In this document: one piece after another, positions 58,478 to 64,000 of the stretch | Position numbering within the stretch: position 1 is the first letter of the stretch | How the letters are laid out: each line of letters begins with the position of its first letter | Assembly (NCBI GenBank): GCA_001599975.1 | Contig: BCIO01000003.1 | Coordinates: 1,240,001-1,304,000, forward strand | Direction of reading: 5' to 3' | Source of the DNA: Cystobasidiopsis lactophilus | Lineage: Eukaryota > Basidiomycota > Agaricostilbomycetes > Agaricostilbales > Chionosphaeraceae | DNA: 64,000 bases | Made by a program: the position numbers and the translations under genes | Notes under the pieces: generated by a model | What the model saw: the letters and a program-made list of their open reading frames with translations, nothing else | Database searches by the model: none | What the model was told of the DNA's origin: nothing

Positions 58478-58655
58478 CTACGGGAAAGAAGACTTGAAGG
58501 GAACATTCGCCACAATATTCCTCTGCTTCCAAATCAGTCACAGCGCTCGAGAAAGCAGAAAGTCTGGGAACGTACAGCATTAACAGCATGCCCGCGAGCT
58601 TCTATGTGGTCGATGATCTGCCTGTTGCCACCGCGCCAGGCAAAGGGTTGCAGCG
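58478..58655 (-). pseudogene. truncated relic of the YbjQ-like family (last two exons only)
   Basis: The minus strand reads FAWRGGNRQIIDHIEARGHA followed by VNA, then a GT donor, then an acceptor leading to RNIVANVPFKSSFP and a stop at 58478-58480. This matches the end of copy B (HQLIDHIDARGNAVNA, then KNIVANVPFKASFP). The position and phase of the intron are the same. Nothing resembling the upstream exons (FPxNPY, DSP or AEV blocks) is found before it, so only the 3' end was duplicated or the rest has been lost. The exon itself carries no stop, so the relic appears young or partly constrained. The upstream boundary is approximate. Confidence 0.7.
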
Positions 58656-58774
58656 CTGAGTGGCGCAGGTTCGGGAGAAGAGGGATTAGTGGTAAATGCA
58701 AACTGCTCATTACATGCAGAGAAGCGTGAAAGAGAAGGCTAAAGCAGGGGCGGCAAGGACCTCAAGCCACGGCC

Positions 58775-59447
58775 CTACGGGAATGAGGCTTTGAAGGGAA
58801 CGTTTGCCACGATATTTTTCTGTGTTCTCTGATTGCCTCAGCGGGTACACATAGAAGGAAGTGGCCCAGAACGTACCGCGTTGACAGCGTTCCCGCGGGC
58901 GTCGATGTGGTCGATGAGCTGGTGGGCGCCACATCGACTTTGGCGGTACGAGAAGGTCATGTTGATCACGCCCGTTCCACCCATTTCGAGTGCCTTCTCC
59001 TGTAGCTTGGCCATCGCCATTTCCTTCAGGACAGCCGAGACCTCGGCGCTGGAGACGAGTGGGGTGAGTGGCGTCGGGGTGGTGGCGTGGGTGGCAAATT
59101 CTCGAAGAGAAAACTGACCTGCGCGGTTCGTCTTCATGTCGAGCGCTGTGATATAGCTATATTATAACCAAGACATAGAGTCAAGAGGGACTACTCACGG
59201 AGAATCTGCGCCCGCAAAGATGACACCAAGATTCTTCGAGTAGGTTTGCTGTTTTCTTCATGTCAAAGATGCCAGCCCAATGGTGGTAGGAGTATAAAGA
59301 ACGTACCCCTTGGAACTTGGAGGTGGTGGACACGGGTGCCATGTAGCCCTCGATAGCGCTGGTGTAGGGGTTGGTGGGAAAAAGGCGATCGCTTGGGAAA
59401 GGAGCTGGCTCCAGACAGAGGATGGACGGTCGGACAAGAGATGGCAT
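58775..59447 (-). CDS. tandem YbjQ-like family, copy B
   Basis: Second quartet member. The ATG is at 59447 (MPSLVRPSILCLEPAPFPSD), then RLFPTNPYTSAIEGYMAPVS and TTSKFQG. A splice gives QTYSKNLGVIFAGADSP, and a 27-nt exon at 59119-59145 supplies ARHEDEPR. Then come SAEVSAVLKEMAMAK, LQEKALEMGGTGVINMTF and SYRQSRCGAHQLIDHIDARG. The last exon reads KNIVANVPFKASFP and the stop is TAG at 58775-58777. Block order and intron positions match copy C. The protein has about 145 residues, with no signal peptide or membrane helix, so it is probably soluble. Identity is from alignment with the sister copies; function is unknown. Confidence 0.65.
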
Positions 59448-60313
59448 GTTGAAAAAGTAGAAGACGAGATCGGGCGATTGGAGGCTGATAGAGAAAAGGA
59501 GAGGATAGGCAAGGTCGCGAGGAACCGGTTCAAGGTAAGGGCGGCCGCCAGGTAACCGAGAGCGTACGAACCTTGAACGAGGACAACTGAACTGCTTCCA
59601 AAGTTGAAGAAATCAGTGGAAGGGAGAGAACGTGCGCTTTGCGAGACGGCGGTGTAGTTGCGCCTGCCCAGCCCGTAGCGCACTATCGCCTAGCTCTGAC
59701 GCCTCAACAGCAATGAAGAGGGTGTTTTCCGCAAGCCTGCTTTGCCTTCTGTACGAAGAGCAATGGCGCAGAGTATCGATAGAGCTAAAGTTGCCTGTGG
59801 CGTTGGGCGGCAAGTGGGCCGAGGCCAACATCGAAGCCAGCATCAAAGAGCAGCAGTCAGCGTTGGGGATAGAGATGGAACAGAGAGAGGAGAGCTGCAA
59901 AGGAGCGCATCTCTCCGATTCACGAACGTGTCGAGATGAACCAAGAAGGCGCCGCAGGGCAGTGCTCTGATGAGCGCTGTGGCAGGCCAAGAATAGTTCT
60001 AGCGCAAATCTTACGATCTTGTGAAAGTGATCGTTTTCCTTGATTAAGTCAAGTAGAGGAGGGCAAGGAAACAAGAAGCGAGAGTTGCCAGGCTGCCGAG
60101 CACCCTAAAGGAAGGGGGTGTGCTCAAGGGAGCAACGAGAATGGAATCAAACAACAGGCTTTGAGCAAATAGACTACGCCACAAAGAACGACAGAGCACA
60201 AATGAAGAGGAAAGGGGGGTGGCGGCGGGACAGGTTCGCTGACAAGAAGGCTTCAGAGCAGAAGCCCCTCCGAGAGGCCCACAGCCACATCGAACATCCC
60301 AGATAGCCAATGC
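59448..60313. other. spacer between copies B and C
   Basis: About 865 bases. A minus-strand open frame (59613-60074) and a plus-strand one (59632-59970) overlap each other and resemble nothing I know. The stretch presumably contains the promoter of copy B and the 3' end of copy C. Confidence 0.35.
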
Positions 60314-60949
60314 CTAGGGAAAATGAGGCATCATAGGCACATCTGCCACGATTCCTTTCTGCGCGCAAGGTCGTCAACCCAGGTCCCCGAGAGTGCAAGG
60401 ACAGGGTCACCCACCACCGTAACCGCATCTCCCGTAGCTTCAACGTGGTCGATGGTTTGTTGAGCTCCGCACCGGGAGCTTCGGAACTCGAAGACTAAGT
60501 TGACCACGCCGGAACCGCCTAGCTGGAAAGCCTTCTCTTGTAGGCTGGCGAGTGCCAGTTCTTTCATATGCGCGCGAACTTCGGCACTGGTTACAGAAAG
60601 TGAGAAATGGTTTCGGTAAACCAAGTCGGTAGACACAGACCTTATAGGTTCGAGAGCGCGGGCTGTTCAAAACTCAGAAGCCGCGACCTCGGTCTTTGGG
60701 CGCAATGACCCACGGCGAGTCGACCCCAACAAAGACTGGACCAATTTTGTAGTTGTAAGTGAGCTGAACGCGCACGATCAGGAGACAGGTCAAAATCTGG
60801 ACGCTTCAATAGCTCACCCCAAATAGCTGGCTCGTCTCCGAGATGGGAGCCGTGTAGCCATTCACTTGATAAGGGTTTCCCGGAAAGAGCCTTTCGCCCG
60901 GAAAGGGCGCGGGCTGCAGCACTTGGATGGAGTTCGTTTCCGAGAGCAT
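60314..60949 (-). CDS. tandem YbjQ-like family, copy C
   Basis: Third quartet member. The ATG is at 60949 (MLSETNSIQVLQPAPFPGER), then LFPGNPYQVNGYTAPIS and ETSQLFG. A splice gives LTYNYKIGPVFVGVDSP. A 22-nt exon at 60641-60662 supplies RALEPI with part of a Ser codon, then AEVRAHMKELALAS, LQEKAFQLGGSGVVNLVF and EFRSSRCGAQQTIDHVEATG follow. A last exon gives GIVADVPMMPHFP and the stop at 60314-60316. If the 22-nt exon is skipped or the flanking intron retained, the frame hits a stop. The match of the microexon to the same block in copies A, B and D is the main support for the model. Confidence 0.65.
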
Positions 60950-61522
60950 GATTCGAGGTGGCGGTTCAGAAAGCGGGCAAAGAGGCAAAGAGCAAGCAAC
61001 AGAGAGGACAGGGGAGCTCGTCGTTCTTTGGCAACAGTTCAGGGCTTGAAAATGTGTTGGGGGAAAGCAGCTAGTAGCTGTCAGCGCGGCGAGTATCGAG
61101 TACGACAATCACCGCCACAGGTCGGACCTTCATCGCGAGTCGGAGGTCCAATCTGCTGAGGTCTAACATCTGAGAGCCATGTGAGACCTCTGCAGCTGTT
61201 GAACTGGGCGAATTGCCAATGTGAAAACACTGCGAAGCCGCAGCTTGCAGATTAGAGCGAGGAGAGGGACGGATCCGAGGGAATCGCGCCGACACCCTTG
61301 GGGAGGCATCAAATGACAGGGGCACTTCTAGACCCTCAGAGCAAATTGAGTAGATCATCAAGTCAGCGGCCGTAACATCGAAGGCTGTTTGTGGCAAGGA
61401 GAAGAAGAATCGCCACTGTCAGGGAGTGCTCGAGAGCGCGGTCGAATTCTGGTGCGGTGGCAAAAACTAGCAAATGCAAGTATGGAGCAAAGTACAAGAA
61501 GAGCAAAGTGCCAGAAAGGTTG
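60950..61522. other. spacer between copies C and D
   Basis: About 570 bases without a supported gene; it holds the promoter of copy C and the 3' end of copy D. Open frames here do not match any quartet block. Confidence 0.35.
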
Positions 61523-62176
61523 TCAAGGACCCAGAGGATGGTTGACTTGGAAGGGGACAGGGCCGACGAGGGGCTTAGCAGTCACGGCGAGGCCGGTGCC
61601 TTCCAGGTGGACAAGCTGCGAACAGCGTCAGCCATTTGTCCAGGGAAGTAGGGCCAGGGCTCACCTTCTGATTCGATGCGCAGTTTGAGGTGCGCTCTAC
61701 GAATTTGATGCGGATGACCCCAGTTCCGCCTAGGTCTGGGTTAGCATAGGCCATCAAAGATTCGGCTGCGAGCCTCACCTAGCTGAAGGGCCTTCTCTTG
61801 GATGCGAGCTATGCAGGTCTCTTTCAAGGTTGCCATCATTTCTGCGCTCAAGGGCTGGTCGTTGATGCGAGGTGGGCTGTCCACGCCCGCCCAGACAGTG
61901 CCCAGAGTCTCAGCGACCACGAACTGTGAATGGTTGAGTCCTTGAAGGGTTCTAACGATCGATTGGACATACGCCAAACAACGTTTCCCCAAATCCATAG
62001 GGCATCATGAAGCCTTCCAACTGTTTCCAGGTCACCTAAGCCCTGAATAAGTGAAAGAGGTCACTTACAGCAGGGACATAGATGTTACGCGGAAAGACTC
62101 TGTCAGGGAAGTCTGCGGGCTGGAGCGTGGTCAAGGCAGACGGTTTCAGGCCCGGGACCTGCAAAGTTTGGAGCAT
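61523..62176 (-). CDS. tandem YbjQ-like family, copy D
   Basis: Fourth quartet member, first in transcriptional direction. The ATG is at 62176 (MLQTLQVPGLKPSALTTLQP), then ADFPDRVFPRNIYVPA. A splice gives LEGFMMPYGFGETLFG and another gives FVVAETLGTVWAGVDSP. Here PRINDQPLSAEMMATLKE continues in the same exon, so the intron present at this point in A, B and C is absent. Then come IQEKALQLGGTGVIRIKF, ERTSNCASNQK and, after an intron, LVHLEGTGLAVTAKPLVGP, ending at the TGA at 61523-61525. The end block with ExTGxAV is the closest of the four to the YbjQ C-terminal signature (SGTAV). Soluble, about 165 residues; unknown function. Confidence 0.65.
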
Positions 62177-62782
62177 TTTCGATACAAGTCTAGCCGGTAG
62201 GTGAGATGGCCCAGTTGGTAGCAAATCAAAACCCAAGTCAGGAAAAAAGTGGTAGAAGGGGGCGTCCATCACAGCGCAGGCAGACGGTGTGCACAGGTGG
62301 CGATGCGCGTCCGTTGTGCGAGTCCGAGAGCAAGGGCAGCCTCCTTCGATCGGGAACACCCAATCCTTGTTTAGAGTCACTCCAAGAGGCAAGGGGAGCA
62401 TCCATTAGGTGGTCGACTTGGGACAAGGGACGCGACTCGATTTAATTCAACTTTGCTTGCGCCGAGACGATGACTCCTTTGGCCTGTTGACTTTGCACTC
62501 TGAGTGGCTCTGCGTGCTTGGACTTAGTGGTATATCTTGATCAGGCTGGCTCAGCCATTCCTTCGCATCGCCACCCCACAGCTGCCCAAATTCTTTGCGG
62601 AAGAAGGAAAATGACCTTCATCAGCCCCCCTTGATTGCGCTCGGATTGAATTCAGCATTGAATGGGGTGTCCTGATTCATTTGAAGATGTCACCGACCCA
62701 GCGCAGGCATTCTAGCTCTCCAGTCTGATCCCAATCTCTGATCCCAATCCACCCTTGGCTTCTTGGACTTGGGAGGGTGCAG
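62177..62782. promoter_or_regulatory. divergent intergenic region between copy D and the BTB gene
   Basis: About 600 bases between divergent ATGs. Frames near 62206-62445 are unsupported. It probably holds two promoters. Confidence 0.35.
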
Positions 62783-64000
62783 ATGACGACCACTGGCACT
62801 CTTGAGCATATCAAGGTCTGTCTGTGCTACCAAAGTGCCGGAGAAGATCGGTTGACAGCCAGATCGACGCAAGGGAGGGCCAACCACTGTGCGCTGGAAC
62901 CTGCCGCTTGTCCTGACCGCTGAGCGCACAATCGCCTCATGTGAAATGTTATCGCCACACTTTGATGTCAACAACGCATCCTTCACGGTGCGCAGGTTTC
63001 AGTCCGCATCAGAACTCGTGTATCTGAGGTCGACACCTCGTAGCTTTACTTTTGCGCTGGTAATAAAGAGGACCCGGATCATGTTGGCGCATTCTTGATG
63101 CCTTCTCACTTCCAAGGAAGTGTGACAGTCGATTACACGGTGACAGTAAGCAGTGATCTTTGTTGCACACTGGCATCCATCGCGCTGATTTCGTACTTAA
63201 GCTCTTCATCAACGGTGACCGCGCCTTTACAAAAGGTCCCGTACAGGACGCATTTGCCACTCCGAGTGAAGGTTGGGGCTGGCCGAAGTTTGCGACAAAG
63301 GCTGCAGTGATCGCCAAGGTGCCATTCGATTCCAAGGTGAGCAACATATCGGCCGCGACGGGTCACACTTGAAGACTACTCTAGCCCCAATTTTCGCTGG
63401 AGATAACGGTAGAAGAGCTTGACACCGCGCCAGCTCCAGGCGCTCCGACATTTGAAGCTTTGGAGAACACAGATTTGCTCTACTCCTTGGTCAACAACCC
63501 GAAATTGAGCGATGTTGCGGTTCTCTTTCCATTCGACAAGACCAAACGCCTCTATGCCTCGAAAGCAATACTGTCGTCCGTCGCCTACTACCGCAGCATG
63601 TTCGAATCCGGACTGCAAGAGAGCGAACGTCAAGACCTCTCCAAGATACTTGCAGACGACTCGCTCGGCTCTAATGATGACACTTGGGCGGGAGACTCGG
63701 ATGCAGAATCAGATGCAGAATCGGATGCAGAATCAGCGGGAGGCAGTGCGCTATCTTTCATTTTGTTGCGAAATCTAGAAACTAAAGATCCCGCAGGTGA
63801 ATACGACCAAGATCTTGTGAGTCTTCGATCCTCTCGCTGGGTCACAAAACTTGACCATGGCTTTATATGAAGGATGCGGGAACATCCTACTCTGTCATTC
63901 GAGTAACCGATTTTCAGTGAGCGACATCATCCTGGGAGTTGGGCGGATCAAGACTGACTCATCTGCACTAGCTTCAAGACTATGCGTGCTGTCCTGTGTT
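62783..64000 (+). CDS. BTB/POZ-domain protein (3' truncated by window)
   Basis: Protein-interaction or ubiquitin-ligase adaptor type. The ATG is at 62783 (MTTTGTLEHIK). Joined exons give TVRWNLPLVLTAERTIASCE and MLSPHFDVNNASFTV, then VTVDYTVTLFINGDRAFTKG and PSEGWGWPKFATKAAV. This is a MATH/TRAF-like N-terminal half ending in the W-G-W-x-K-F pattern. After an intron comes PQFSLEITVEELDTAPAPG, then the BTB core: LLYSLVNNPKLSDVAVLFPF, KTKRLYASKAILSSVAYYRS and MFESGLQESE. An acidic repeat insert follows (DSDAESDAESDAES), then GTSYSVIRVTDFHFKTMRAV, the BTB C-terminal helix, at the window edge. Introns near 62816, 63152 and 63334 are GT-AG. The gene continues beyond 64000. Confidence 0.75.
63700..63735 (+). 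repeat. 12-bp x3 in-frame acidic repeat inside the BTB domain
   Basis: Three copies of GATGCAGAATC(A/G) encode Asp-Ala-Glu-Ser three times. They form a negatively charged loop between two BTB helices. Microsatellite-like; copy number could vary between strains. Confidence 0.85.

Noticed and set aside
59613-60074. Possible gene between copies B and C
   Set aside because: Open frames on both strands, no real splice or motif support, and no match to the quartet blocks.
1-64000. Transposable elements, LTR or viral relics, CRISPR arrays, rRNA
   Set aside because: No reverse transcriptase, integrase, transposase, capsid or terminal-repeat signal seen on either strand; CRISPR is not expected in a fungal nucleus and no array was found. 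tRNAs were not excluded by computation.

Overview
The window reads as nuclear DNA of a basidiomycete fungus, most likely a yeast-like Pucciniomycotina member (Microbotryomycetes-type; this placement is an inference). The evidence is dense, GC-rich genes split by many introns of about 45-70 nt, fungal-only families (Zn(II)2Cys6 regulator, LIM-RhoGAP, siderophore MFS, ATP phosphoribosyltransferase HIS1), a CPL1-like cysteine-rich secreted protein and a BTB protein of basidiomycete type. No mobile element, viral relic, CRISPR array or rRNA was seen. tRNAs could not be searched reliably by eye.

Layout. 1-10 kb: 3' end of a GH2 beta-mannosidase, a Zn(II)2Cys6 regulator, a small unknown protein, a Gly/Ser-rich surface protein and a CaMK-type kinase. 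10-19 kb: a cellulose-synthase-like GT2 enzyme, chaperonin subunit CCT6 and a sterol O-acyltransferase. 19-24.4 kb: three tandem minus-strand genes of one unrecognised family. 25-36 kb: a LIM-RhoGAP (Rga type), URA3, a siderophore transporter, a universal-stress-domain protein and the SNARE BET1. 36-43 kb: a very large START-like protein with a C-terminal membrane segment and a Pro/Ser-rich unknown protein. 43-49 kb: glutathione synthetase, DNA polymerase delta subunit 4, HIS1, an unknown His-tailed protein and a ZNF511-like zinc finger protein. 49.6-56.5 kb: a CPL1-like secreted protein, dipeptidyl aminopeptidase and an ADIP/Msd1-like coiled-coil protein. 56.6-62.2 kb: four tandem minus-strand paralogues plus one truncated relic, with a fold signature resembling YbjQ/UPF0145. 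62.8-64 kb: the start of a BTB protein that runs off the window.

Most of the window is housekeeping. The accessory-looking parts are the tandem triplet (19-24 kb) and the tandem YbjQ-like quartet (56-62 kb). The quartet is the best candidate for something undescribed: spliced proteins can be derived for all four copies, they align block by block, and splicing them requires microexons of 15, 22 and 27 nt. Several gene pairs share short divergent promoters (CCT6/sterol acyltransferase, URA3/siderophore transporter, GSH2/POLD4, HIS1/unknown).

Gene models were built by hand from splice sites and reading frame. Start codons are firm only where a real ATG is stated. Coordinates of multi-exon genes span introns.
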